In this document: piece after piece, positions 45,389 through 58,100 of the stretch
Numbering within the stretch: the stretch's first letter is position 1
How the letters are laid out: every line of letters starts with the position of its first letter
NCBI GenBank assembly: GCA_902588615.1
Contig: CACIPV010000003.1
Location: forward strand, 34,912-98,911
Length of the DNA stretch: 64,000 bases
Direction: 5' to 3'
Source: an uncultured Alphaproteobacteria bacterium
GTDB lineage: Bacteria > Pseudomonadota > Alphaproteobacteria > HIMB59
Position numbers and translations under genes: made by a program
The notes under the pieces: model-generated
Seen by the model: the letters and a program-made list of their open reading frames with translations, nothing else
Database searches by the model: none
What the model was told of the DNA's origin: nothing

Positions 45389-46582
45389 ATGAAAAATAAA
45401 ATTGTTTTAGCCTACTCAGGCGGGTTAGACACAAGTGTTATATTAAAATGGTTACAAACTGAATATAACGCAGATGTAATTGCTTATGCAGCGGATCTTG
45501 GTCAGGGTGCAGAATTAACTGAAGCGAAAATCAAAGCAAAAAAACTTGGTGCAAAGAAAATATACATTGAAAATTTAAAAGAGGAATTTGTTCGAGATTA
45601 TGTTTTTCCAATGTTTCGTTGTAATACGATTTATGAAGGTGAATATCTTTTAGGTACATCAATTGCTCGACCATTAATCGCAAAAAGACAAATTAAGATT
45701 GCAAAAAAAGAAAAAGCCAATGCTGTCTCACATGGAGCAACAGGTAAAGGAAATGACCAAGTACGTTTTGAATTTTCTTACTATGCCTTAGATCCCAAAA
45801 TAAAAGTAATTGCACCTTGGAGAGAGTGGGACTTGTCATCAAGAACTAAATTGTTGGAATTTGCTGCTAAAAACAAAATACCTATCATGAAACATAATAA
45901 AAAAGAGTCCCCTTATAGTGTGGATGCAAATGTTCTTCATCGATCAGCAGAAGGAAAAATCTTAGAAGACCCATGGAAAAGACCACCTGAAAATGTTTTT
46001 GGTATTTCAAAAAGTCCTCAGTCAGCCCCAAATAAAGAGACTGTAATTACCATCCAATTTAAAAATGGAGACCCTATTGCAGTTAATGGAAAAAAGCTCT
46101 CACCATTCAACCTATTAGAAAAGTTAAACAAACTAGGATCAGCAAATGGTATTGGAAGAGTGGATATTGTAGAAAATAGATACGTAGGTATTAAATCACG
46201 TGGTGTCTATGAAACACCGGGCGGTACAATTCTTCTCAAAGCCCACCGAGCAATAGAAAGCATTACTTTGGATAGAGAAGAGGTTTATACAAAAGACGAG
46301 TTAATGCCTAAATATGCAAGGTTAATTTACAATGGTTATTGGTTTGCACCAGAAAGAATTATGATACAAAAAGCAATCGATGCCACTCAAAAAAGAGTAA
46401 ACGGTGAAGTAAAATTAGTTCTCTATAAAGGTAATGTGATTGTTATTGGAAGAAAATCCCCTAATAGTCTATACGATGAAGATCTAGCAACCTTTGAGTC
46501 CTCAAATTACGATCAACGAGATGCAGAGGGTTTTATTAAACTTAATGCATTAAGACTTAAAAAAAATAAAATTAAATTTTAA
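45389..46582 (+). CDS. argG: Argininosuccinate synthase
   Basis: Joins citrulline and aspartate with ATP in arginine synthesis. The N-terminal PP-loop [17 protein letters not shown] at 6-22, ADLGQGAEL near 38, [17 protein letters not shown] near 86, [15 protein letters not shown] near 114 and [21 protein letters not shown] near 178 are diagnostic. Length 397 is typical. Convergent with the TolC-like gene, with 14 bases between stops. No other arginine genes are nearby. Confidence 0.97.
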   Translation: MKNKIVLAYSGGLDTSVILKWLQTEYNADVIAYAADLGQGAELTEAKIKAKKLGAKKIYIENLKEEFVRDYVFPMFRCNTIYEGEYLLGTSIARPLIAKRQIKIAKKEKANAVSHGATGKGNDQVRFEFSYYALDPKIKVIAPWREWDLSSRTKLLEFAAKNKIPIMKHNKKESPYSVDANVLHRSAEGKILEDPWKRPPENVFGISKSPQSAPNKETVITIQFKNGDPIAVNGKKLSPFNLLEKLNKLGSANGIGRVDIVENRYVGIKSRGVYETPGGTILLKAHRAIESITLDREEVYTKDELMPKYARLIYNGYWFAPERIMIQKAIDATQKRVNGEVKLVLYKGNVIVIGRKSPNSLYDEDLATFESSNYDQRDAEGFIKLNALRLKKNKIKF

Positions 46583-46596
46583 GTTAAAGTAACGAG

Positions 46597-48999
46597 TTAT
46601 CCTCTGGTTAAAAAGTAATCAGAAATTCCAAGACCCATTAAGTCAGCAATCACATTAATGATTTGATCTTTATGCTCTGGGCCTACCAAAATTCTATACA
46701 TCACAGGATCAGAAACTAATGTTGGTCTTACTTCAACTCGAGTCCCCAATTTCTTAGAAATATCAGCGGCAACTATTTCTGATACATTTTCTTTTTTAAA
46801 AGCACCAACTTGGATAAACGCAGATTGATTTGGATCATAAGAAGTCATCGACTCAATTTGTTCAGTTAGACTATCTGTAAGAGCTGAAATAACAACTTGT
46901 TGATTTGGTTTGGGTTTTAATTTTATTTTAAAACTGGAGTCAAAGATAACATCAATGGCCTCTTCAAGATTTTGGTTTTCTTTAAAATTAAGAGCGGCTA
47001 TGAGTGAGTCCAATAGCTCTTCATTTACTACTTCTTCTATATTGATTATTTCTTCTAGTTTTTCTTCTAATGCTTGATTCAAGGCATTTAATTGATCTTT
47101 ATTGACAGTTTCTGTCTCTATAATTTTTTCTTCTGGTATCGATTTAGGATTTTGATCATTAATATCCCAGTTTAATGTGAATGTGTCAGAAATTTTTGTT
47201 ATATCGTTACTAGCCTCAATAGTCAGATCTAGTGAACCATTGCTTATAGGCGGGCTACCCACAAAAGTATATTGTGATGGAAGGAAAATGAGCCATGAAG
47301 GTAGAATGTCACCATTAGCCATTTTCACATTGTATCTAGTTTTTCCACTGCCCTCTAAGTAAAAAGATTTTTCATCAAATTTAAATATGAAATCAACGAA
47401 ATTATAGTTAGATAAATTAATATTATCCTCTGCAATCTTCGATGTCTGAACAAGCACAGGATTTTGATCATTTAATGGTATTGCTACAAATGAATTATAT
47501 TTTTTGGTCCATCGATTTAAGTTGTCTTTCAGAGCAATCGCTAAGTCTGCATCGCTAATTTCTGATAAATTATCAGGTGTAAAATTCATACCCACTGATG
47601 AATATAATGTACCCAAGCTGTATTGCATTTCGGCATACGCTATGTCATTTCTAAGACGGGATACTAGTAAACTAGCTTCCTCTCTGATCAGTTCTAACTC
47701 ACCAAATCGAGATATTTTTTGTGCATTGGATATCAAATCATTAATTCTTTGAGCTACATTTAAATAATGTTTTGCGTTACTGTACTCTCTTAAAGTTTGT
47801 GCATAGTTAATATTGGCAATGTGTACTTGAGATAAAACAGTCATGGATATTGCTAATCGTTGTTCTTCTATGAGTTTTTCATTAATCTTATTAACATCAT
47901 TAATGTTACCAGCTTGGAAAATATTCAATAAATTAGCGCCAAATACGGCTCCATATTCTGTGTTATCCTTATTTAGTAAATATTTGTTAGAGTCATAGGA
48001 CCAAGTTGCATTAAACTTTAATGAAGGCAATAGTGACAGCATGGATGCACGTGCTTCTTGAGCAGTGACTTTTTCTTGATATCTGACTTCGAGTAATTCT
48101 GGTCTTGAAAACAGCGCTGCTTCTTCTTGCTCCTCTAAGCTCATATCAAGCTCTGTTAGAGGCTCATCGGTTTCAACTAAAATATATTCTTGATCTGGTA
48201 AAAAGCCCAGTAATTTAGATAACTGTGCTCGTGAGTCCATTAGGGCTCGACGCTGGGTATTTAGAATTTGTAAAACATCCAAAAGTTCTTTTTGATAAAG
48301 TAAAGCATCCATAGGAGAACTAATTAACAACTCTTCAATATATTCATAATCATCTAAAGCAGCATTAACTCGTTCCATTAAAGGATTAATTTCAGCTAAG
48401 AGCTCATCTGCTGAAAGTGTTTTCCAATATGCATAGATAACTTCTTTAGTTAAATTGTGAATAGCTTTTCGCTCAAGTTCTTTTGAAATTAAATATTTAT
48501 CTGCTTGTTGACCTGCTCTTACATAAGACAAACCAAAATCTAAAGCGTTCCATGTAAAACCAATATCTGCTGTTCGACCTCTTGCATCTTGAGAAACAGT
48601 GTAGGAGGGATTAGCTGCTATTGCTTCAGCGGCTTTGAGTTCTCCACCCTCAGATATAATAGCGGCACTTGTCGAGGCTGGGTGCTGCTCTAAAACTTTA
48701 TAACCCGCATTGGCTGACAATTTTGGAAGCATATCAAACTTAACAACATCAATTTGATCTTGGCTTAATGCCGAGTCCATTAAGTTTAATCTTAAATCAC
48801 GGTTATTTTTAATGGCAATAGCAATTGCTTGATACAGGTCAATCTCAAGGGGAGCATTTTGTGATGTTTCTTTTAAATACTCATAGTCCTCTTGAGAGGA
48901 TAATTGTACTTGCTCTTTTATTAGTGGTTCAGGCGTTTGACTGCATGCCCCCACTAGTAATATAAGAGACATAAATATGGTAGCTTTAAATAACTTCAT
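46597..48999 (-). CDS. TolC-like outer-membrane lipoprotein with cadherin-like module and SPOR domain
   Basis: About 800 residues. From the ATG at 48999 it starts MKLFKATIFMSLILLVGACSQ, a lipoprotein signal; an ATG at 49032 would add 11 residues. Two outer-membrane efflux domains follow: LPKLSANAGYKVL and RPELLEVRYQEKVTAQEARASMLSLLPSLKFNATW mark the repeats. After the channel comes a cadherin-like module (NGDILPSWLIFL...DLTIEASND), then an acidic Glu-rich linker and a C-terminal SPOR domain (AFIQVGAFKKENVSEIVAADI, YRILVGPEHKDQ). SPOR normally binds denuded peptidoglycan. Lying divergent to the giant protein gene, it is the likely export channel. Confidence 0.86.
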   Translation of the reverse strand: MKLFKATIFMSLILLVGACSQTPEPLIKEQVQLSSQEDYEYLKETSQNAPLEIDLYQAIAIAIKNNRDLRLNLMDSALSQDQIDVVKFDMLPKLSANAGYKVLEQHPASTSAAIISEGGELKAAEAIAANPSYTVSQDARGRTADIGFTWNALDFGLSYVRAGQQADKYLISKELERKAIHNLTKEVIYAYWKTLSADELLAEINPLMERVNAALDDYEYIEELLISSPMDALLYQKELLDVLQILNTQRRALMDSRAQLSKLLGFLPDQEYILVETDEPLTELDMSLEEQEEAALFSRPELLEVRYQEKVTAQEARASMLSLLPSLKFNATWSYDSNKYLLNKDNTEYGAVFGANLLNIFQAGNINDVNKINEKLIEEQRLAISMTVLSQVHIANINYAQTLREYSNAKHYLNVAQRINDLISNAQKISRFGELELIREEASLLVSRLRNDIAYAEMQYSLGTLYSSVGMNFTPDNLSEISDADLAIALKDNLNRWTKKYNSFVAIPLNDQNPVLVQTSKIAEDNINLSNYNFVDFIFKFDEKSFYLEGSGKTRYNVKMANGDILPSWLIFLPSQYTFVGSPPISNGSLDLTIEASNDITKISDTFTLNWDINDQNPKSIPEEKIIETETVNKDQLNALNQALEEKLEEIINIEEVVNEELLDSLIAALNFKENQNLEEAIDVIFDSSFKIKLKPKPNQQVVISALTDSLTEQIESMTSYDPNQSAFIQVGAFKKENVSEIVAADISKKLGTRVEVRPTLVSDPVMYRILVGPEHKDQIINVIADLMGLGISDYFLTRG

Positions 49000-49050
49000 T
49001 AATTTCCCGCAAAAAGCATGATAAAATCTCATAATTTAAGCTTTCAGACA

Positions 49051-49079
49051 ATATAAAAATGACCCATATTGGGTAACAA
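49051..49079 (-). promoter_or_regulatory. Candidate promoter with operator for the TolC-like gene
   Basis: On the minus strand TTGTTA (49074-49079), a 17-base spacer and TTATAT (49051-49056). A dyad ACCCA-TAT-TGGGT (49062-49074) fills the spacer, where a bound repressor would block the polymerase. No equally good promoter was found for the giant gene on the other strand. Confidence 0.5.
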
Positions 49080-49143
49080 ATTCTAAAATAACCCTGATTT
49101 TATTGTATTATCCACTAGCAATATAATAAGAGGAAAACGGTTT

Positions 49144-52100
49144 TTGGACAAAGATAATAAAAATTATCCACAGCTACACATTCAGTTGTTGGAACCAAGG
49201 ATTATGTTCGATGGTGCTGCGATTTATACCGCAAGCGAAGCATTGGACATGCTTGGTGATCAACAATCAATACAAGTTGATGAAAAAAATCTCTCCTCAG
49301 ATTTAAATTCCATTATTGAAAATTCAAACTCCAGAAAAGAAATAGTTTTTATTGATAGTGGTGTAGACAACTATCAAACCATCGTTGATGCAATTGACTC
49401 CTCTAAATCCATATATCTCATCGACTCTAATGAGAATGGATTTGAAAAAATGCAAAATGTTCTCCAAGGACAAAGTGATGTTGATGCAGTTCATATAATA
49501 GGACACGCAAGTGCAGGACAAGTGGTTTTAGGTAATTCTATTTTAAATGCCGATACAATTAATTCTTTTAGTAACACGCTGCAGTTCATTGGAAATTCTT
49601 TAACACCAGACGGTGATCTTTTATTTTATGGTTGTAACCTGGCACAAGGGGAACAAGGAAAATTACTTATTCAACAAATTGGAAATATCACACAAGCTGA
49701 TATCGCAGCTTCAGATGATGTGACCGGTAAAGATGGAGACTGGTTACTAGAAGTTGAAAAAGGAATTATTGAAGCCAAGAGTTTAGAGGTTAATCATTAC
49801 GACTCCAATCTTGTAAGCCTCGCAGGGGTTTCTTCAAGTAGTGGTTTTGTAGTTGAGTCGGGGACTGATTTGAGAGCAGGTCAAAACGCTGCGAACACAG
49901 CTTCTAACGCAAGTGATCACACAGATGGATACAAACCCTATGTTGTTGCTTTAGAGAGAGAGAATTTAACGACTGGTTCTTTTGACTTTTATAAACAAAG
50001 CATTACTGGCACGGGCTTTGACGAGAGCAATAGTGGTGTAGATAATAATAATAGCCCGGACATTACCTCCAACACTACAAATGTCGTTGCCTCAACATCC
50101 AACCCTTTAAACGTCTACTATATTATGGCCACTGAAAGTACAGGAAGATCAACTGTGAGATCAATCACGTTTGACGGCGAAATTGTTGGTGTTTGGTTCA
50201 ATATGGAGAATATAATTGAGTATTCAACAGTTGATAAAGACAACGCCCAGTATCACACAATTAGTGATCATGGAAATAATAATAGAAATGCTTTCAGTAC
50301 GGAAGGTCTTAAAACAAATTGGGGAACCAACATAACAATAACCTCAAAACCTATCGTAAGTGGACAATCATACAAAAGTGACTGGTTCGGTGTGGATACA
50401 GACTCTAATACTTTGTATGTAGGATTTAATAATAACAGCAAACACGGTGACATCATCAGAGTGTTTACTAAATCAGGTAACAATGCACCAGTTGCACGTG
50501 ATGATGACGGTGTGGTTAATGAAGACGCCACTTTAACTGTTTCTGATGGTGCAAATAAAAGTGCTACGGGCTCCTATGATACAAATGGGGAGCATTCAGG
50601 TGACGTTATTCATACTAGTAACACCGACTCATACGATACAGATGCTGATGGAGACACATTAACTGTTAGTGCAGTTAGACTTGGAGAAACGGAAGGCTCA
50701 GGTACATCGGGTATAGTTGGCTCAGCGCTGACAGGCACGTACGGACAGCTAACACTTAACTCCGATGGTTCTTATGATTATGTTGCAAATCAATCAGCAG
50801 CGGACAGTCTTGACAAAGACGATGTAGCATACGATTACTTTAATTACGATGTCTCAGATGGGAGCGCTACAGATACAGGTGTCATTACTATTAAAATCAT
50901 CGGTGTTAACGATACCCCAACTGCTGTAAGTGACTTTGGTGCGGTGACTGAAGACTCAAGTATTACTATAGATAATGATGAGAGTGGAAATCTTTCCGGC
51001 TCTTATGACACTCATGACGAACACTCAGGTGATATTTTATCAAACGACACAGATAATGATGCCTCTCCTACTCACACCGTTACTGCCGTTCGAATTGGCT
51101 CTACAGCAGGAGCGGGAACAGCAGGTACAGTTGGATCTGCATTAACGGGTACTTATGGTCAGCTCACTTTAAATGCTAACGGTTCCTATACTTACACCGC
51201 AAATCAAGATGCAGCAGATGCATTGGATGCGGGTGATACTATTTCTGACTATTTTAATTACACAATGCAAGATGAGTACACTGCATCTAGCTCTGCTGTT
51301 ATAAGAATTTACATATTAGGTGCTAATGACACCCCAGTTGCTCAAAATGATGAAGGTTTAATCACTGAAGGCAGTACTTTAACAGTTTCAAATGGCGATA
51401 ATGCCAATGTTTCGGGATCTTATGATGCTACTGGTGAACACACTGGTGATGTGATGGATACAAGCTCTAGTTCTCACAGTGACTCAGATGCAGATGCTAG
51501 TGCCAGCTTAGTCGTCTCAGCAATTCGAACAGGACGAGAAAGCGCTGCGGCTGCTACGTTTGTTGATAGCAAAAGCGTGCAAGGCAATATACCAACAGGC
51601 TTAGCTTTTAACACTGATGGCACCAAAATGTTTGTGACAAATGTAACAAACGACGACATCGACGAATACACACTTTCCACCGGCTTTGATGTTTCCACAG
51701 CATCTTATGACAGTAATTTTAGTGTCGCCTCTCAAGATGGAGGCCCCCAAGGTATAGCTTTTAATACCGACGGTACAAAAATGTTCATCGGTGGAAAAGA
51801 CAATGGAAAAGTTTTTGAATATACTCTTTCAACTGGCTTTGATGTTTCCACAGCATCTTTCGTTGATGGTTTTAGTATCTCTTCCCAAGAAACTCATATA
51901 TCAGATTTAGCATTTAGCACAGACGGAACTAAAATGTTTATTGTTGGAACAAATAGCACATCCGTTTTCGAATACAATCTTTCTACTGGTTTTGATGTCT
52001 CTACTGCATCTTATGTGGACGGTTTCAGTGTTAGCTCCCAAGAAACTTTACCTACCGGTTTAGAATTTAGCGCTGATGGAAAAAGAATGTTTATCACAGG

Positions 52101-55100
52101 TAACAATGGAGATGACGTTACTGAATATAAATTAACCACAGCCTTCGATGTCTCCACAGCATCACATGTCGGGGAATTTGATGTTAGTTCTCAAGAAATG
52201 CAGGCCTCTTCTATAGCCTTTAATGCCGAGGGCACTAAAATGTTTGTTCTTGGATACAAAGGTGATGATGTTAACGAGTATAATTTAACCTCAGCGTTTC
52301 GCGTCGCAAATGATACGGGTAGTGTAGGTTCTGCATTAATTGGTGCATATGGTACCTTGACTATGAGCTCTGATGGATCTTACACTTATGCAGCCAACAG
52401 TAGCATTGAAGGGCTTGACTCAGGTGAGTCAGTTTATGATTATTTTACCTATACAGTTGACGACCAATTAAACGACAATTCAACGGATACCGCAGAATTA
52501 AAAATAACTGTGCTTGGTGCTGCAAATACTAAGCCAGTTGCTCGTGATGATGTGGGTGTTATTTTAGAAAACGGTACTCTTACAGTAAATGATGGTGATA
52601 ATGCAAATGAGACAAGTGACTCTGGTACCACCTACAACGCAACCGGAGAGCACTCTGGTGATGTAATCAATACTAGTTCCACCACTCACTACGATACAGA
52701 CGCAGATGGAGACACACTAATTGTTACAGAGGTAAGAACTGGAAACACTGAAGACGCTGGAACAGCAGGCACAATTGGATCTGCGTTAACAGGAACTTAT
52801 GGTCAACTTACTCTCAATGCAAATGGTTCATATACTTATGTTGCTAATCAAACAGCAGCAGATGAACTTGATGATGGTGATATTGTTTACGATTATTTTA
52901 ATTACACTGTCGATGACCAAACGGGTGCAACCAATGATGAAGACCATGGTTTAATCACTATTACAGTGATTGGTATCAATGATGCCCCTACCGCCCAAAA
53001 TGATGAGGGTGTGATCGTGGAAGGAAGCACTTTAACAGTAGCAAATAGCGCAAATGCTAACGTTTCAGGCTCTTATGATGCCACAGGAGAACACTCAGGT
53101 GATGTGATTGACACTAGTTCCAGTTCCCACACTGACTCCGATGCGGACGCCTCTGCTTCTTTAAGCATAACACATATTAAGTTAAGTGGTGGTTCCAACT
53201 CTACAGTTGCATCTAGTAGTTCTTATAATAGTAACGGAACACAGATTGTAGGAACTTACGGAACACTGACTATTGGTGCGGATGGCTCTTATACTTATGC
53301 AGCTACTACTGCCGCCGCCAACGCTCTTGATACCGGTGAGGAGGGCACTGATACTTTTGTTTATACCCTTTCTGATGGCACTGACATCGCAACAGCTAAT
53401 TTAACCATTAAAGTTCTTGGAGACAATGATGCACCAGTGGCACAAGATGATTCAGGAACAATTGTTGAAGACGGCACTCTTACAGTCAGTGATGGTGATG
53501 GCACTAGTACTGTAGCTGGGGCCTCTTTTGTAGATAGATTTAGTGTTTTAAGTCAAGATTCTGGTCCTGACAGTCTTGCTTTTAGTACTGATGGAACAAA
53601 GATGTTTGTGTTAGGTGCTACTGGAGATGATGTCAATGAATACACTCTCTCTACTGGATTTGATGTTTCAACAGCAAGTTTTGTAGATAGCTTTAGTGTG
53701 AGTAGTCAAGATACTAATCCTAGAGGTCTTGCTTTTAATACTGATGGAACCAAGATGTTTGTGACAGGTAATAATGGTGATGATGTTAATGAATACACTT
53801 TGTCCACCGGATTTGATGTTTCAACAGCAAGTTTTGTAGATAGTTTTAGTATTTCAAGTCAAGATACTATGCCTGCCGGTCTTGCTTTTAATACTGATGG
53901 AACCAAGATGTTTGTGTCAATGCAAGGTGGTGATGATGTTCATGAATACACTTTGTCCACCGGATTTGATGTTTCAACAGCAAGTTCTGTAGATAGCTTT
54001 AGTGTGGGCAGTCAAACTAATAGTCAACATGATCTTGCTTTTAGTACTGATGGAACCAAGATGTTTGTGGTAGCTAGTTCGGGTGATGTTCATGAATACA
54101 CTTTGTCCACCGGATTTGATGTTTCAACAGCAAGTTTTGTAGGTAGTTTTGATATTGAGGGTCAAGAGAGAATGTCTTACGGTATTGCTTTTAATACTGA
54201 TGGAACCAAGATGTTTATATCAGGTAGATATCATGCTGCTGTTGCTGAATTCACGCTTACCACTCCTTTTAGCTTAGTTGATGTTAGTGGTGAACATACG
54301 GGTGATGTTATTGACTCAAGTAACACCTCTACTCGCGATACTGATGTTGACATCGAAACGTTAACAGTAACTGCTGTTCGTCTCGGCTCTTCTGAAGGAT
54401 CAGGTACAGCTGGCACTGTAGGATCAGCTCTGACAGGAACTTATGGTCAATTAACACTAAACTCGAATGGTTCTTATACTTATGTTGCTAATCAAACTGC
54501 TGCAGACAATTTAGATGCAGGCGACGTTGCAACAGACTCTTTTAATTACACAGTGAGCGATGGCACCGATACAGATACAGCGGTGATCACTATAACTGTG
54601 ATTGGTATCAATGATGCCCCTTCTGCTCAAAATGATGTGGGTGTGATCGTGGAAGATGGCACTTTAACTGTTACCAATGGTTCTAACGCAACTTTAACTG
54701 GAGACTCTTATGATGCTACGGGAGAAAACTCAGGTGATTTAATTGATACTAGCTCATCAAGCCATACTGACTCAGACCTTGATACTTCTGCATCTTTATC
54801 AATAACACAAATTAAAAAAGATGGTGGATCTAATTCTGCTGTAGCATCGGGAAGTTCTTATAATAGCAGTGGCACCCAGGTCACGGGAACATATGGAACA
54901 CTTACTATCGGTGCTGACGGTTCATACACCTATGCTGCAACTGCCGATGCGGCTGACCCATTAGATGTAGGAGAAAGTGATACTGATGTTTTTGTTTATA
55001 CCCTTTCTGATGGTACTGCCACAACAACCGCAACACTAACTATTACCATTTTGGGTGCTAATGATGCTCCAGTTGCAAGAGACGATACTGGCACAATTAA

Positions 55101-58100
55101 TGAGGGCGATACACTTACAGTTAGTAATGATGATAATCCAAGCATTGTTGCTGGAGCGTCTTTTGTTGACAGTTTTGATAGCTCTTCTCAAGAAGGTACG
55201 CCAACAGGATTAGCGTTTAATAACGATGGAACAAAAATGTTTGTCGTCGGATTTAGTTCTGATTCAGTAAATGAATACACACTCTCTACAGCCTTTGATG
55301 TTTCGACTTCCTCTTTTGTTGATGCCTTTAGTACCTCATCCCAAGATGGTAGAGCTACTGGAATTGCATTTAACAATGATGGAACAAAAATGTTTCTTAC
55401 TGGTTATGATGGTGATGACGTAAATGAATACACCCTTTCCACAGGTTTTGATGTTTCAACTGCAAGTTTTGTAGATAGTTTTAGTGTTAGTTCCCAAGAA
55501 GATAATCCATCAGATTTAGCATTTAATAGTGACGGCACTAAAATGTTTGTCGTTGGAATAACCGGTGATGATATTAACGAATATACCCTCTCCACTGGCT
55601 TTGATGTATCTACTGCGTCTTATGATAGTAATTTCAGTGTTGCCTCACAAGACACTGAACCTACTGGTTTAACGTTCAGCACCGATGGAAAGAAAATGTT
55701 TGTTATTGGAAATTCTGGCAATGACGTCAATGAATATACCCTCTCCACTGGCTTTGATGTGTCAACTGCAAGCTTCGTAGATGCTTTTGATGTTTCAGGT
55801 CAAGAGGGTAATCCAAGAGCAATAGCCTTCAACAACGATGGTACAAAAATGTTTATTCTTGGCAATGGAGGAAATGATGTAAACGAGTACACACTTACTT
55901 CTCCATTTAGTTTAGTAAATATTTCAGGTGAACATTCAGGTGATGTGATTGACACAAATAGCACAACCAACTATGACACTGATGTTGATGTAGAGACTTT
56001 AACAGTAACAGCTGTGAGAACAGGAAGCTCTGAGGGATCGGGTACTGCTGGCACCGTCGGTTCTGCTCTGACAGGCACTTACGGTCAATTAACTTTAAAC
56101 TCGAATGGTTCTTATACTTATGTTGCAAATCAAGCAGCAGCAGAAGCACTAGATGCAGGGGACGTTGTAACTGACTCTTTTAATTACACTGTTAGTGATG
56201 GCACAGATACAGATATAGCGGTGATTGCCATTACTGTGATTGGTGTCAATGATGCCCCTACTGCTCAAGATGATGTTGGTGTCATAAACGAGGATGCTGA
56301 ATTTTCTGTTCTCGACGGTGCTAATAAAAACGAAACAGGGGGATCTTTTAATGCATCGGGCGAACATTCAGGTGATGTAATTAATACTACCAGCGCTAGT
56401 CATGTTGATAGTGATGCTGACGCCTCTGCTTCTTTGACAATTACATCCATTAAAAAAACTGGAGGATCAGAGTCCGCAGTAGCGATTGGTAGTTCATATA
56501 ATAGTAATGGTACTCAAGTTACAGGAACCTACGGTACTCTTACAATTGGAGCTAATGGTTCATATAATTACAATGCTAATCTAGACGCAGCTGATGGTAT
56601 TGCATCTGGTGAAAGTGCAACTGATGTTTTTGTTTATACTTTAAGTGATGGCACAGATACAACAACTGCTAACATTACCATTACAATTTTAGGTCAAAAC
56701 GATGCGCTAACAGCACAAAATGATGAGGGTGTGATCATGGAAGGCAGCACTTTAACAGTTGCTAATGGTTCAAACGCTAATGTTTCTGGAAGCTATGATG
56801 CTACCGGCGAGCATTCTGGTGACGTCCTTGATACTACATCTAGTTCTCACAAAGACAGTGATCCAGACACTTCTGACACTTTAACAATCACGCACATCAA
56901 AAAAGATGGTGGCTCTAACTCTACTGTTTCCTCTGGAAGCTCTTATAATAGCAGTGGAACTGCTGTAACTGGTGCTTACGGTACTTTAACAATAGGTGCC
57001 GATGGTTCTTATAAGTATGTTGCTCAATCTGATATCTCCGGTTTTGATGCAGGAGAGACACTTACAGATACATTTACATATACGGTCTCTGATGGCAATG
57101 GTTCGACTGGGACTGCCAATATCGTTATCACTCTTTTAGGAGACGATGGAAATACCAACAACGCTCCTGTAGCTCGAGATGATGTGGGTGTCATCGTAGA
57201 AGATGGCACGTTAACCGTTACTGACGGGGCTAACGCTAATGAATCGGGAGGTTCTTATAATGCCACTGGTGAATATTCTGGTGATTTAATTAATACTAGT
57301 TCCACCACACACTACGATACAGATGCAGATAGCGATACAATTACTATCACCCAAATTAGAACAAGTTCAGGTTCTGACTCTGCGGTTTCTTCAGGCAGCT
57401 CATATAACAGTAATGGTACTTCTGTCACTGGCACTTATGGAACATTAACAATTGGCGCCGATGGTTCTTATACATATGTAGCAGACCAAACGGCTGCTGA
57501 TGCTCTCGATCTTAATGACAGTGTTACTGATACTTTTGTTTATACTATTACGGATGATGCAAGCTCTCCTCGCTCACCACTCACTGACTCTGCAACTTTA
57601 ACAATTACTGTGTTAGGTATTAACGATACCCCCACTGCAGTAAATGATACAGATAGTGTTAATGAAGATGGTACGGTTACTAAGACAGGCGCTCAAGATG
57701 ATGTACTCACAGATGACACTGATCCTGATGAGTCACCCACTTTGACAGTTACCGCAATTCAACCTAGTGGTGGCTCCTCTTCGAATGTTTCCTCTGGAAG
57801 TACATATGCCAGCAGCGGTACGTCAGTAACTGGTACATACGGTACTCTTATTATTGGAGCCGATGGATCTTATACATACACAGCAGATCAATCTGCAGCT
57901 GATGCATTGGATGCTGGTGATACTGAAGACGATGTCTTTACTTATACAGTCACTGATGAAAATGGGGCTACGGCGACAGCGACAATTACTATCACCGTTA
58001 CTGGTATAAACGATACACCAGTCGCTCAAAATGATGTAGGTGTGATCGAAGAAGACGCTACTTTAACTGTTGCAAATGGCGATAACGCTAATGAGACTGA

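Noticed and set aside
49164..49172. Perfect DnaA box TTATCCACA
   Set aside because: A single site inside the coding start of the giant gene (encoding part of NYPQ), with no AT-rich gap or second box beside it; chance is likely.
53521..54285. Regular near-identical repeats that might look like CRISPR
   Set aside because: Period is about 150 bases, repeats are in frame and encode propeller blades; no short repeat-spacer pattern and no cas genes.
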